DNA of 64,000 nucleotides from a bacterium (GTDB lineage: Bacteria > UBP7 > UBA6624): positions 20,425-84,424 of the forward strand of contig PBAU01000005.1 of NCBI GenBank assembly GCA_002716355.1, read 5' to 3'. A program made the translations under genes and the position numbers. The notes beneath the pieces are model-generated. The model searched no databases, had not been told where the DNA came from, and saw only the letters and a list, made by a program, of their open reading frames with translations. Positions 54,032 to 62,965 of the stretch are shown in pieces. Positions within the stretch are counted from its first letter, which is position 1; each line of letters starts with the position of its first letter.

Positions 54032-55687
54032 TTAAAATCCGCCCATTCCAGGCATTCCTCCACCAGGAGGAGGTCCACCCATTGGTTGCTCTTTCTCTTC
54101 CGGAAGATCTGTAACCATAACTTCAGTAGTTAAAACCATTGATGCAATACTAGCAGCATTTCTCAAAGCGCTTCTTGTAACAACAAGAGGATCTATAACT
54201 CCAACTTTAAGCAAATCACAGTATTCTCCAGTTAATGCATTAAATCCATGTGAACCTTTTTGTTCTTGAACTTTTTCAACAACTACAGAACCTTCATAAC
54301 CAGCATTTTCAGCAACTCTTCTCATTGGTTCTGTTAAAGCATTCCTAACAACATTTATACCCCAGTTTATAGAAACATCCTCATCATTCAATTTTTTAAT
54401 TTTATCAACACATCTAAGCAAAGTGACACCACCACCAGGAACAACACCTTCTTCAACAGCGGCTCTTGTAGCTGATAAAGCATCTTCAAATCTATGTTTC
54501 TTTTCTTTCATTTCTACTTCTGTTGGGGCACCTACTTTTATTTCAGCAACACCACCAGCTAACTTTGCTAATCTTTCTTGAAGCTTTTCTCTTTCCCAGT
54601 CACTATCAGTGCCATCAATTTCAGATCTTATTTGCTCTATCCTCCCCAAAACTGCAGGAGAACCTGAGTTTGAGCTAACTATTGTTGTATTATTTTTATC
54701 AATTATGACCTTCTGGGCAACCCCCATTTGATCTACATCAACATTTTCAAGTTTCATTCCAAGATCTTTACTAATAAATTCACCACCGGTCAAAATAGCT
54801 ATGTCTTGCATCATTGCTTTTCTTCTGTCACCATAACCAGGAGCTTTAACCGCGCATACGTTTAAAGTGCCACGAAGCTTGTTTAAAACAAGTGTTGACA
54901 AAACATCATTTTCAACCTCTTCAGAAATAATCAAAAAAGGTCTACCGTCTTGAGCAACTTTTTCAAGTATTGGTAAAAATTCTTGTGCGTTGCTAATTTT
55001 TGATTCATATATAAGAATCAAAACACCCCTGTCATCACCACCTATCTCACATTTTTGCATTTCTTTATCGTTTGCAAAATAAGGACTCTGGAAACCTCTA
55101 TCAAACTGCATTCCTTCAACAAAATCAGGACCAGTAGTTAAACCTGTCTTAGATTCCTCAATCGTAATCACTCCATCATTTCCAACTTTTTCTATTGCTT
55201 CAGCTATCAATCTACCAATCTCTGAATCATTGTTTCCGGATATTGTTGCAACACGCTCAATATCCTGTCTACCTTTAATTGGTTTTGCTGTTTTTTGCAA
55301 ATTTTCAACAACAGCATCAACAGCAGATTGAATGCCTCTTTTTAAAAGCATTGGATTAGCTCCAGCAGCTACAGCTTTTAAGCCCTCTTGAACCATTTTT
55401 TCAGTCAGAATAATAGCAGTGGTTGTTCCATCTCCAGCAGCATCATTCGTTTTACTTGCTGCTTCTTTTGCAACCTGTGCTCCCATATTCTCAAAAGGAT
55501 CTGGAAGTTCTATTTCCTTTGCAATAGTTATTCCATCATTTGTAACAACAGGAGAGCCAAATTTTTTATCAAGAATAACATTTCTGCCTCTTGGACCAAG
55601 CGTTTCACCAACTGCCTTAGCAACTTTTTCAACGCCTCCTAAAAACTTTTCCCTTGCTTCAGTATTAAAAATCAATTGTTTTGCCAT
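54032..55687 (-). CDS. groEL: 60-kDa chaperonin GroEL
   Basis: 551 aa. Clear signatures: ETLGPRGRNVILDKKFGSP, DGITIAKEIELPDPFENMGA, NDAAGDGTTTAIILTE, ALSATRAAVEEGVVPGGGVT and the Gly/Met-rich tail GGGMPGMGGF. It folds proteins with GroES. Only one copy is seen. It follows groES by 24 bp with an AGAGG ribosome site, and ends at a strong hairpin. No CIRCE element lies upstream of groES. Confidence 0.98.
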   Translation of the reverse strand: MAKQLIFNTEAREKFLGGVEKVAKAVGETLGPRGRNVILDKKFGSPVVTNDGITIAKEIELPDPFENMGAQVAKEAASKTNDAAGDGTTTAIILTEKMVQEGLKAVAAGANPMLLKRGIQSAVDAVVENLQKTAKPIKGRQDIERVATISGNNDSEIGRLIAEAIEKVGNDGVITIEESKTGLTTGPDFVEGMQFDRGFQSPYFANDKEMQKCEIGGDDRGVLILIYESKISNAQEFLPILEKVAQDGRPFLIISEEVENDVLSTLVLNKLRGTLNVCAVKAPGYGDRRKAMMQDIAILTGGEFISKDLGMKLENVDVDQMGVAQKVIIDKNNTTIVSSNSGSPAVLGRIEQIRSEIDGTDSDWEREKLQERLAKLAGGVAEIKVGAPTEVEMKEKKHRFEDALSATRAAVEEGVVPGGGVTLLRCVDKIKKLNDEDVSINWGINVVRNALTEPMRRVAENAGYEGSVVVEKVQEQKGSHGFNALTGEYCDLLKVGVIDPLVVTRSALRNAASIASMVLTTEVMVTDLPEEKEQPMGGPPPGGGMPGMGGF

Positions 55688-55711
55688 AATATTAAACCTC
55701 TTTATTTATAT

Positions 55712-56011
55712 TTATTTTATTTGTGCAAGAATATCATCTTCTCTAAGAATTAAATATTCTTCTCCCTCATGCGACAGCTCGTTTCCTCCATATTTTGAAA
55801 AAACAACAGTATCACCAACTTTTAAATTCATTGGTTGAACAAGCATTTGTCCATTAAGGTTTGCTTCCTTTTTCCCAGGGCCAACAGCTACAACTGTACC
55901 CTTCTGTGGTCTTTCTTTTGCTGAATCAGCAATAACAATACCACTTGGACTAGAAGACTCAGCATCTAGCCTCTTTACTATTACACGATCGCCCAATGGC
56001 GCCAACTTCAT
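55712..56011 (-). CDS. groES: 10-kDa co-chaperonin GroES
   Basis: 99 aa. [20 protein letters not shown], the mobile loop region [28 protein letters not shown] and [24 protein letters not shown] identify GroES. AGGAGG lies ten nt before the ATG. The 52-bp gap before the PD40 gene gives little room for a heat-shock operator; no TTAGCACTC-type element is present. Confidence 0.97.
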   Translation of the reverse strand: MKLAPLGDRVIVKRLDAESSSPSGIVIADSAKERPQKGTVVAVGPGKKEANLNGQMLVQPMNLKVGDTVVFSKYGGNELSHEGEEYLILREDDILAQIK

Positions 56012-56063
56012 TACTTAAAACCTCCTAAATAAATAAAATCAAACTGCTATTATAAATTAAAAA

Positions 56064-57608
56064 CTAATCCAAAGGACATGGCCTGATTGTTTCAATTGAT
56101 TCAAAAACATCAGAAGAAACATCATTTTTTGGCATGCCTTCTATCTCAAAACCACATTTTGTCAATTTTCCAGTGACCCATACAGGATCAAAATCACCAA
56201 CTCTATTCGTTGTCAATTTTTTTGTATAGCCAGTTTTTAAATGAGTTACGTATATTTCATGTCTCAAATATCTATCTTGAGCAGAATACACAACCCATTC
56301 TCCATCTGGAGACCAGTCGCCGCTATGGTCAACACCCACAGAATTCGACAATCTAACTGGAGCTATGGAACCTGTTGGCAGGTCATAAACAACAAGGGCT
56401 TCAGCTACAACTGATATCAATAATCCTCCATCCATCTTTCCAGATAGTCTGCTTTTACCTTTTGCAGATTCCAAAAACATACTGGGAACGGTGTAAACAT
56501 TGGCTTCAATCAAGATTTGACTTGAATCTGGTGACCATTTAAATGTATTTGCACCAAGCCACATGTAAGGATTTTCAGAATAAAAAACTTTTGAATCAGT
56601 CATGTCACCCCAAAAATCTCTTTCAACATCAAGCATGACAGTAATCATATCTCTTTCACCTTCTTCATTTAAAGCAACACTCATAAGATAAAGATAATTT
56701 CTGATACCAGGTCTATTTGCCATGTATGCAATCCATTTTCCATCAGGAGAAACAGCAGGTTTAATATTACTGTCTACCTCATCGGTAATTCTTTCTTCGC
56801 ATAAAGCTTCAGGGCTTAATGTGTTTCTCTGATCGTAAGGCTCCAAACTTTCCCAATTCTCAATATCTGAACCTTCAATATCCATAATGCAATCTAGATC
56901 GACTATAAATAAATCTCTATAAGCTTCTTGTGACCAAGTTTCCAAAACAGTATTTTCCTCATAAAGATTATGTTTTGGGAAATAATGACCAATTGGTGGA
57001 TAAACATCTTGCTCAAGTCTGTAAGACTCGTAAATCATATATTTTCCATCAGGCGTGAAAGAAGGAGAGTAATCACCCCAGTAATTTCTAGTCACGGCTG
57101 TTCTTTTTGAGCCATCAGGTTTTGTAAGAATGATTTCAGATTCCTGACCCATGTCAGTAACATACGTGATCCATTCACCATCAGGGCTCCATAGAGCTTG
57201 ACCATTAATGCTTGAATCTTTTGTTAAAACATTAGTGTCACCATTAACCAAATCTATAATGACAACATCCTCAGAAGTGCCATCACAGATACCTGGCGCA
57301 AAGATACCTTTATGTTTAGGGTTTTTTAAAGTTTCAGCACAGGTTTCATTAGTGGAAGCGCCCCAAGCATAATACATAAGATACCTTCCATTTGGTGAAA
57401 TCTGCGGAGAAGCATCCCTGATTCCGTTAAAGGTTAAACGATGTGGGGTTTCACCTTTCGTATCCATGATGTAAAGCTCATCACCACCATCTCTATTTGT
57501 TCTAAAGATAATCGATCCCTCTGGTATATCAAGAGCTTCAGATGAAGCAAAAACAGTATAAGGGCTAAAAAATAGTTGCAAGAAAAAAATTAAATTAAAA
57601 ATCATCAC
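56064..57608 (-). CDS. Secreted TolB-like PD40 beta-propeller protein
   Basis: 514 aa with an N-terminal signal peptide. Repeated WD40-like (PD40) blades: SIIFRTNRDGGDELYIMDTK, DASPQISPNGRYLMYYAWG, ALWSPDGEWITYVTDMGQES, DYSPSFTPDGKYMIYESY, AVSPDGKWIAYMANRPG, DHSGDWSPDGEWVVYSAQD. It is probably a periplasmic or surface six-bladed propeller for binding; TolB itself is shorter and found in the tol operon. Here it lies in an operon with a metzincin protease and a small lipoprotein, one base after the latter, suggesting a joint extracellular role. Confidence 0.75.
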   Translation of the reverse strand: MMIFNLIFFLQLFFSPYTVFASSEALDIPEGSIIFRTNRDGGDELYIMDTKGETPHRLTFNGIRDASPQISPNGRYLMYYAWGASTNETCAETLKNPKHKGIFAPGICDGTSEDVVIIDLVNGDTNVLTKDSSINGQALWSPDGEWITYVTDMGQESEIILTKPDGSKRTAVTRNYWGDYSPSFTPDGKYMIYESYRLEQDVYPPIGHYFPKHNLYEENTVLETWSQEAYRDLFIVDLDCIMDIEGSDIENWESLEPYDQRNTLSPEALCEERITDEVDSNIKPAVSPDGKWIAYMANRPGIRNYLYLMSVALNEEGERDMITVMLDVERDFWGDMTDSKVFYSENPYMWLGANTFKWSPDSSQILIEANVYTVPSMFLESAKGKSRLSGKMDGGLLISVVAEALVVYDLPTGSIAPVRLSNSVGVDHSGDWSPDGEWVVYSAQDRYLRHEIYVTHLKTGYTKKLTTNRVGDFDPVWVTGKLTKCGFEIEGMPKNDVSSDVFESIETIRPCPLD

Positions 57609-57609
57609 T

Positions 57610-57828
57610 TTACTCCACCGTCAAGGTAACCTGATTACCTTGTAAAGAAGGTTGCTCCACTCCATTTTTCGTAGGAGTTATCAATGGTTGAAAATCATAA
57701 GTAGAAGAGGTTGAACCCCCTCCACCACCACCTGCAGGTCCACCTGAAGGAGAATCAGAATCACCACCTCCACAGGAAACAAAAACCATACATAAAACAA
57801 AAATAAATAATTTAAAAAATTTTCTCAT
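57610..57828 (-). CDS. Small Gly/Ser-rich lipoprotein
   Basis: 72 aa. Signal with lipobox VFVSCGGG, a low-complexity Gly/Ser stretch (GGPAGGGGGGSTSS) and a short C-terminal strand (NQVTLTVE). It looks like a flexible lipid-anchored linker. It lies between the metzincin gene and the PD40 gene with 3-bp and 1-bp spacing. Function unknown; may be a truncated paralogue of a larger lipoprotein. Confidence 0.6.
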   Translation of the reverse strand: MRKFFKLFIFVLCMVFVSCGGGDSDSPSGGPAGGGGGGSTSSTYDFQPLITPTKNGVEQPSLQGNQVTLTVE

Positions 57829-57831
57829 AAT

Positions 57832-60750
57832 TTAACTCCCAAAAACATAAGTTACGACATAATAATCATCAGCAGACAACGGACCATCTAAACTAATGGT
57901 AAATGAAGTTGACTCAACAAATGGATCAACGACTTCCTGCTCTAAGCTTAACAAGTCACCAGCTTGGTTTGACTTGTAAATCCTTACAGCATCAACTTTT
58001 TGCAGGTCATTCAAGCCAGCCCAAAGATCCCTGATTTCAAACGACAATGAATCACTAAGCAACACATCTTCCTTGATTTGGAAATGAACAATTGTGTAAT
58101 TGCTTGTGCCAGGAACAGCCTGCACGGTTTGTAATTCATTCTGCTTAATGATGAAAGGATCGATTGCAACCTGCAAACCATCAGACTCTACAACATTACC
58201 ATCTTGAATAAAATCAAAAGCAACTGCATAAACGCCAGGACTTGTATAACAGTGAGAAACACCTGCTGCAGGCAGTCTATAAACAGTGCCTTCCACAACA
58301 TCAACAGGGATACTGTCACATGTAAAAGAAAAACCTGCTTGCGAAACGACTTGACATGTAGATACACCATTATCGGTAAAGAAAGTCACTGTTTGTCCTG
58401 TAAGACCTGGATCAAAACCACCATTTGAAGGATTATGGTCACTATCAATAACCTCATTACCTATCGGGTTACTGTCAACAACACCTTCTTGCCCAATTGA
58501 GTTTCTCCAGAATAAATCACCAGAAAGAATTTCAATATTTTGCTCTAATGTTATATTGGTAAAACCAACTACACTATCACCGTCTCCAAAATCCCATTCA
58601 TAATTAAATCCAGCCATTCCGGAACCTGGTTTATCAGAGCTAATACTAAAAATTTTCTTAGTTCCAGCACATGAAGAACCATCAGTTGAATTAATGCTGT
58701 TAACAAAAGAAGAGAGAGCATCCTCCTGCTCATGGACAACAACAAAAGTATGCAAATTGTTTTCAAGATCAAAATCACTCTTGTTTGAATTGTTATCTCT
58801 AACGTTTAATGAGGATCTGAATGTTATTTGTCCTGGTATATCAACACCAGCATTAAACAACCTGTCATAATCAACCATTGTCCAATCATCATCACATAAA
58901 TCACCATTTGAATCTTGGAAATTTTCTGGATCATCATCAGAATCTTCGTTCTTACATGGTGGATCTGATATTATCAAATCACCTACCCCACCAGGGCCTG
59001 AATGACCGTCCCATGTAGTTAAAGCTATTTCAGTATCACAGCTTGAATTCAATGAACATGGCCTTGTGTAATTAAATTGCTTTGTCCAAACAGCCAAAAA
59101 TCCCTCAGAATCATCAGGGTCAGAGAAGTTCCATATAAAACTTCTTATCGAACCATCAGTGTCAACAGATTCAGAACCATCGAACCTTACCCATCTTGTA
59201 GATGCATCTGAATCAGATACACTACAATCTGCATCCTCATTGTCAATCTCCCAACTATCATCACTTGAAACAAACCTACTTCTGTAAGGAGCGTCACATG
59301 CTTGATCGGAAGGGAAGTCTAGTAGAACAGGAAGTGGATAGGATGGAACTAATACAAAAGGAGGAGTTGGCATAACTCCGTCATCTCCCTCATTATCAAC
59401 AACTGTCAAAAGTATTGGGAAAGAACCACCTTGAGTGTATTCATGATCAACAACACTGTCATTAACTAATGGACTGCCATCACTGAAGTTCCAAGTCCAA
59501 TCCACAACAATTCCATCAGGATCCAAAGACCCTGAACCATCAAAATTAAAAGTTACCCCATCGTCAATTGACTTAAAGAAATTTAATTCGTTTGGTTCAT
59601 TTAGTATGTTTCCATTTTTATCAGTTTTACAGTTGTCAATACATGTAATATTTATCAAAGGAACAGGATCTTCATTCGCAAAAGGATTCTTGACTTTAAT
59701 CGTTACAGTATCGGTATCAAGACTTGGTGGAACCAAGTCATCACCAACAGTTAACGTTACATCATAGTAACAGTTCCCCTTTTCATCCTGTTGAAGCTCT
59801 GTACAGTTTAAATTGTAAGTATGTGCTATCACAGTTGCACACAATCCATCCAAACATGGAATCAAATCAGTTGTACCATCACCCCAATTCCATTCGTAAA
59901 CAGCTATATAAGTACCTAGTTCACTTGGAGTTGAACTTCCACCATCAAAATTAAATGTTGATTCTGGACCCTCTCCAACAATTTTGTCGCTAACGATAAT
60001 TGCTTCTGAACCACTTGTGTCTCCGCCGCCACCTGGATCATCTGGATCATCCGGATCATCAACTGGCAAACATCCCTCTGGATTGCCACATGGGTATTTA
60101 CCTGAAGCATCAGTGGCATCATGGTGTCCTCGTGGATCATAATGAACACCTGATCCGAAATTATTAAGACCTGGAGGGTCGGGTGGAGTGCTGTAATTCA
60201 TAACAGATTGAAAATCCTCCAAACCTTCAGGTGGACCAAAACCATCAAAAGGATGTGCAAAACCAGCACAGTGACCAAATTCATGAGCAGAAATTGATCT
60301 TACTCTTTCCTGGCTCCAGTTATTGGCTCTATTTTCATGCATTTCAATATCACATTCAACCATTTGCCCTTGTCCATTCCATGTAAACACTGCCCAACCA
60401 GCAGCACCGCCTAAATCATCACAAACTGACCAGTCCCACTGGTTGTTTCCAAAATCTGGACATCTCGGAGCGTCATCAGCAACATAAACACCATCAAGGT
60501 CAGCAGTTTCAATCCACTGCCACCAAGTCATTCCCTCTTGAGATAAAACTTTCCATTCCTCTTGAGTGAAGCTGCTTCCAGAATAATTGGGATTGAAATG
60601 AAACTCTAAAGGACTTGTTGCCTTTACCCCACCACTGCTGTTGTATTCATGAGTGGTTACACTCTGAGGGAACGCGATTGCTATAGCAACAACAATCGGA
60701 AAAATACAAAGAAAGAGAAAATAATTAAACTTAAAATTCTTTTTAGCCAT
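57832..60750 (-). CDS. Secreted metzincin (matrixin-like) metalloprotease with PKD repeats
   Basis: 972 aa with signal peptide. The zinc motif SAHEFGHCAGFAH gives His156, Glu157, His160 and His166 (HExxHxxGxxH), and SVMNYSTPP holds the Met-turn (Met184), as in matrixins. After a spacer come several PKD-like Ig folds: YEWNWGDGTTDL, VVDWTWNFSDGSPL with VDHEYTQGGSFPILLTVVDN, FIWNFSDPDDS, YEWDFGDGDSV. No sorting tail is evident. It probably degrades extracellular protein and binds particles. Its ATG overlaps the previous stop (TAATG). Confidence 0.85.
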   Translation of the reverse strand: MAKKNFKFNYFLFLCIFPIVVAIAIAFPQSVTTHEYNSSGGVKATSPLEFHFNPNYSGSSFTQEEWKVLSQEGMTWWQWIETADLDGVYVADDAPRCPDFGNNQWDWSVCDDLGGAAGWAVFTWNGQGQMVECDIEMHENRANNWSQERVRSISAHEFGHCAGFAHPFDGFGPPEGLEDFQSVMNYSTPPDPPGLNNFGSGVHYDPRGHHDATDASGKYPCGNPEGCLPVDDPDDPDDPGGGGDTSGSEAIIVSDKIVGEGPESTFNFDGGSSTPSELGTYIAVYEWNWGDGTTDLIPCLDGLCATVIAHTYNLNCTELQQDEKGNCYYDVTLTVGDDLVPPSLDTDTVTIKVKNPFANEDPVPLINITCIDNCKTDKNGNILNEPNELNFFKSIDDGVTFNFDGSGSLDPDGIVVDWTWNFSDGSPLVNDSVVDHEYTQGGSFPILLTVVDNEGDDGVMPTPPFVLVPSYPLPVLLDFPSDQACDAPYRSRFVSSDDSWEIDNEDADCSVSDSDASTRWVRFDGSESVDTDGSIRSFIWNFSDPDDSEGFLAVWTKQFNYTRPCSLNSSCDTEIALTTWDGHSGPGGVGDLIISDPPCKNEDSDDDPENFQDSNGDLCDDDWTMVDYDRLFNAGVDIPGQITFRSSLNVRDNNSNKSDFDLENNLHTFVVVHEQEDALSSFVNSINSTDGSSCAGTKKIFSISSDKPGSGMAGFNYEWDFGDGDSVVGFTNITLEQNIEILSGDLFWRNSIGQEGVVDSNPIGNEVIDSDHNPSNGGFDPGLTGQTVTFFTDNGVSTCQVVSQAGFSFTCDSIPVDVVEGTVYRLPAAGVSHCYTSPGVYAVAFDFIQDGNVVESDGLQVAIDPFIIKQNELQTVQAVPGTSNYTIVHFQIKEDVLLSDSLSFEIRDLWAGLNDLQKVDAVRIYKSNQAGDLLSLEQEVVDPFVESTSFTISLDGPLSADDYYVVTYVFGS

Positions 60751-61427
60751 TACTCTTCGCCCTCCTCAAAATCGATTCCCCGCAACAGTGAAAGCATATT
60801 TTTTTCCTGGACTAAAAAAGCATCCAAGGTTATAGGAGATCCATCTTGAGCAGTTTCTCCAAAATCAGCGTCAACTGCCATTGTGCCTATCTCCATAATT
60901 TCCAAAGGGCTATCAGTAACCTCTCTAGAAATAAAACCCTTGACAGGGTAAACGCCCTCAAAACCATAAACTCTTGCTACGCCATTATTGTCTGGAATGA
61001 CCCTATAAGCACCATTGCTAAAACCAACAACAGGAACAGCTATGTTTCTAGCATCTCTATTCCATAAATGCAATACATAAACTTCACCTGGGAAAAATTG
61101 AGGGTGACCAGATATCCTGGTTGTTAAACCATCAAAAACACCACCTGGATGATCAATCTCAATGTAAACATTATCCCCAACCTGCTGATATGTAGCAAAA
61201 TTTTCTATATTCTTCATCAAATCCTCTTGAACCTTGATTGTTACATATGTTCTTTTCCAGAATCTTTCAGAAGGATCTATGCGATATTCATAAGAAACAA
61301 CCTCACCTAAAACTGCAAAATCAGTCGCTCTAACTTGCTCTTCCAGGGAAAGATTGCTGAATGTATGAGTGTCTAACCTCAAAACACTTACCAAGAAAAC
61401 TAAACAAAAGATAAAATATTTTTTCAT
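60750..61427 (-). CDS. Secreted protein of unknown function beside metzincin
   Basis: About 225 aa with a signal peptide (MKKYFIFCLVFLVSVLRL). The mature part is mainly beta: ATDFAVLGEVVSYEYRID, TYVTIKVQEDLMK, FFPGEVYVLHLW, AVPVVGFSNGAYRVI. The ATG at 61427 has AAGGAG eight nt upstream and is preferred over a TTG at 61433. It heads the four-gene secreted operon and may be a propeptide-like inhibitor, chaperone or binding partner of the protease; none is shown by the sequence. Confidence 0.6.
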   Translation of the reverse strand: MKKYFIFCLVFLVSVLRLDTHTFSNLSLEEQVRATDFAVLGEVVSYEYRIDPSERFWKRTYVTIKVQEDLMKNIENFATYQQVGDNVYIEIDHPGGVFDGLTTRISGHPQFFPGEVYVLHLWNRDARNIAVPVVGFSNGAYRVIPDNNGVARVYGFEGVYPVKGFISREVTDSPLEIMEIGTMAVDADFGETAQDGSPITLDAFLVQEKNMLSLLRGIDFEEGEE

Positions 61428-61510
61428 AACCAATACTCCTTATTGTTGCTTAAACCTAGAAATTATAAACACAAATTGAAGATATTTGAAGCAATGAAGC
61501 CTCGAAGTAT

Positions 61511-61534
61511 GATTACGCATAATCATAGATTATG
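61511..61534 (+). promoter_or_regulatory. Overlapping inverted repeats covering a start codon
   Basis: GATTA-CGCA-TAATC (61511-61524) shares its second arm with CATAATC-ATA-GATTATG (61518-61534). The last arm ends in the ATG of the gene at 61532. There is no Shine-Dalgarno. It could be an operator for the divergent pair or an RNA hairpin hiding the start. Confidence 0.45.
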
Positions 61535-62179
61535 AATGAACTCAATTCCTTTTCGATTTTAACCTGGAACCTAACAGCAGCTTGGATGGTTTTCCAAGCT
61601 TACAGAATGGGCTTCAAGCTCATTGAGTATATTGCTGCAATCGGGGTGCTTTCAGTCATACTTGTTGGTTGGGGCCTAAGCACAAATGCCGAAAGGCCTG
61701 AAATTATGCTTTTTGGAGTCCTGGTGAGCACATTGCTTGGAACAGTTGCCCTATTGCTGATTATGAATTATGGGGAATCCAAGAATAGCGGTTTTGGGGC
61801 AATCCACATGACAAGCATAAGGTCTTCAAAATCAGTCAATGCGACATATAGGAAAAACCTGTATGTGAAAAAATCTTTTCAAGTATGGGTAAAAAACAAA
61901 CCCAACCCATTTACAGGCATGCCTGAACATGGTCGTGATCACGAATTTGAAAAATTATGGACAGAAGGTGATGTGGAGGGATGTCGCTTCAGGCTAAACG
62001 AAATAGGCATAGAGGGTTATGAGCCTGAAAATGAAATTTATAAATGTTGGATCAAGTATGCTGCTGAAATAGCAGAATTCGACAAAGCTGTCATGAAGGG
62101 ATACAGAGGCAAAAAAGTTTACGGCATCGAGGATGATCCTGCAGGTGCCAAAATAGACCATTGGCAGAAACGGGATTAA
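61532..62179 (+). CDS. Membrane protein of unknown function with cytoplasmic domain
   Basis: 215 aa. Two or three hydrophobic helices in the first 85 residues (LIEYIAAIGVLSVILVGWGL, IMLFGVLVSTLLGTVALLLI), then a soluble domain to the end (TYRKNLYVKKSFQVWVKNKP, GRDHEFEKLWTEGDVEGCRF, KCWIKYAAEIAEFDKAVMKG). I do not recognise a family. It is the only plus-strand gene between 28.6 and 64 kb, starts without a ribosome site and is divergent from the secreted protease operon, so its expression may be set separately. Confidence 0.6.
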   Translation: MNELNSFSILTWNLTAAWMVFQAYRMGFKLIEYIAAIGVLSVILVGWGLSTNAERPEIMLFGVLVSTLLGTVALLLIMNYGESKNSGFGAIHMTSIRSSKSVNATYRKNLYVKKSFQVWVKNKPNPFTGMPEHGRDHEFEKLWTEGDVEGCRFRLNEIGIEGYEPENEIYKCWIKYAAEIAEFDKAVMKGYRGKKVYGIEDDPAGAKIDHWQKRD

Positions 62180-62203
62180 TCCTGTTCAAGAAACTTCTCC
62201 AAT

Positions 62204-62220
62204 AATAGATAAACTCTATT
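62204..62220 (+). terminator. Possible weak hairpin between convergent genes
   Basis: AATAGA (62204-62209) and TCTATT (62215-62220) could pair around a 5-nt loop in the 50-bp gap after the gene at 61532. The stem is AT-rich and the T-run poor, so this is only a candidate. Confidence 0.25.
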
Positions 62221-62229
62221 GTTTGCATG

Positions 62230-62529
62230 TTACTCGCGCGAAAAATTAATGATTGAGCCTAGGTACATCAAAATGCCAAAAATAAAAAATGTACCAAAGC
62301 TCATCATCACAATAAACATAAGACCTTCTACAGGTCCCATTGTTTTGAAAAAGTCTGAATTGATGGCGTCTGAAACACCAAACGCAACAATAACCCAACC
62401 AAAAAAGCCAAATAAAGCAATTTTTTTTTGGCTTGAGTCTGAATTGCCACATAAGTAAAGATATATTTGTTTTGAAAATATGAATGTCAGATACAAACCT
62501 ATTGTTAAAGATATAAAACCAATTTCCAT
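62230..62529 (-). CDS. Small three-helix membrane protein, unknown
   Basis: 99 aa with three hydrophobic segments (FISLTIGLYLTFIFSKQIYL, IALFGFFGWVIVAFGVSD, GLMFIVMMSFGTFFIFGILM). No signature recognised. It is seven bases after aroQ in the same direction, so it is likely co-transcribed with the shikimate genes, but its role is unknown. Confidence 0.5.
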   Translation of the reverse strand: MEIGFISLTIGLYLTFIFSKQIYLYLCGNSDSSQKKIALFGFFGWVIVAFGVSDAINSDFFKTMGPVEGLMFIVMMSFGTFFIFGILMYLGSIINFSRE

Positions 62530-62536
62530 TGTGATG

Positions 62537-62965
62537 TTAAGAGTCGGTTAAAAACCTGATGGCCATTTTATAACCTTCAAACCCAAAACCAGATATTACA
62601 GGTTGCCCTGCATCAGCAGTAACAAGCTGTTTCCTCCATGATTCATCTCTTGAATGAACAGCTGACAAATGCACCTCAACAACAGGAATTGCCAAACCCT
62701 TTAAGGCATCACGTATTGAAAATGAACTATGAGACAATGCTCCTGGATTGATGATCAAGGCTTCAAAAAGCACTGCAGAATCATTTATGCAGTCAACAAT
62801 AGAACCTTCTTCTGAAATGTTCTTGAAAGTCAAAGAGATATCTTTTGATTTTGCCCAAGCGTCAATAGATGATTTTTGATCAGATGATGAAATGCCACCA
62901 TAAGTTTCAGTTTCACGAATGCCAACCATATTCAAATTAGGGCCTTCAAGAACCAATATTTTCAT
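62537..62965 (-). CDS. aroQ: 3-dehydroquinate dehydratase, type II
   Basis: 142 aa from the ATG at 62965, which overlaps the aroB stop (ATGA). The type II signatures ILVLEGPNLNMVGIRETETY (with catalytic Arg and Tyr), INPGALSHSSFSIRDAL and VEVHLSAVHSRDESWRKQ (with the catalytic His) are present. It converts 3-dehydroquinate to 3-dehydroshikimate, directly after AroB. Confidence 0.95.
   Translation of the reverse strand: MKILVLEGPNLNMVGIRETETYGGISSSDQKSSIDAWAKSKDISLTFKNISEEGSIVDCINDSAVLFEALIINPGALSHSSFSIRDALKGLAIPVVEVHLSAVHSRDESWRKQLVTADAGQPVISGFGFEGYKMAIRFLTDS

Noticed and set aside
55962-56063. CIRCE or other heat-shock operator before groES
   Set aside because: No TTAGCACTC-type inverted repeat in the gap or the start of groES.
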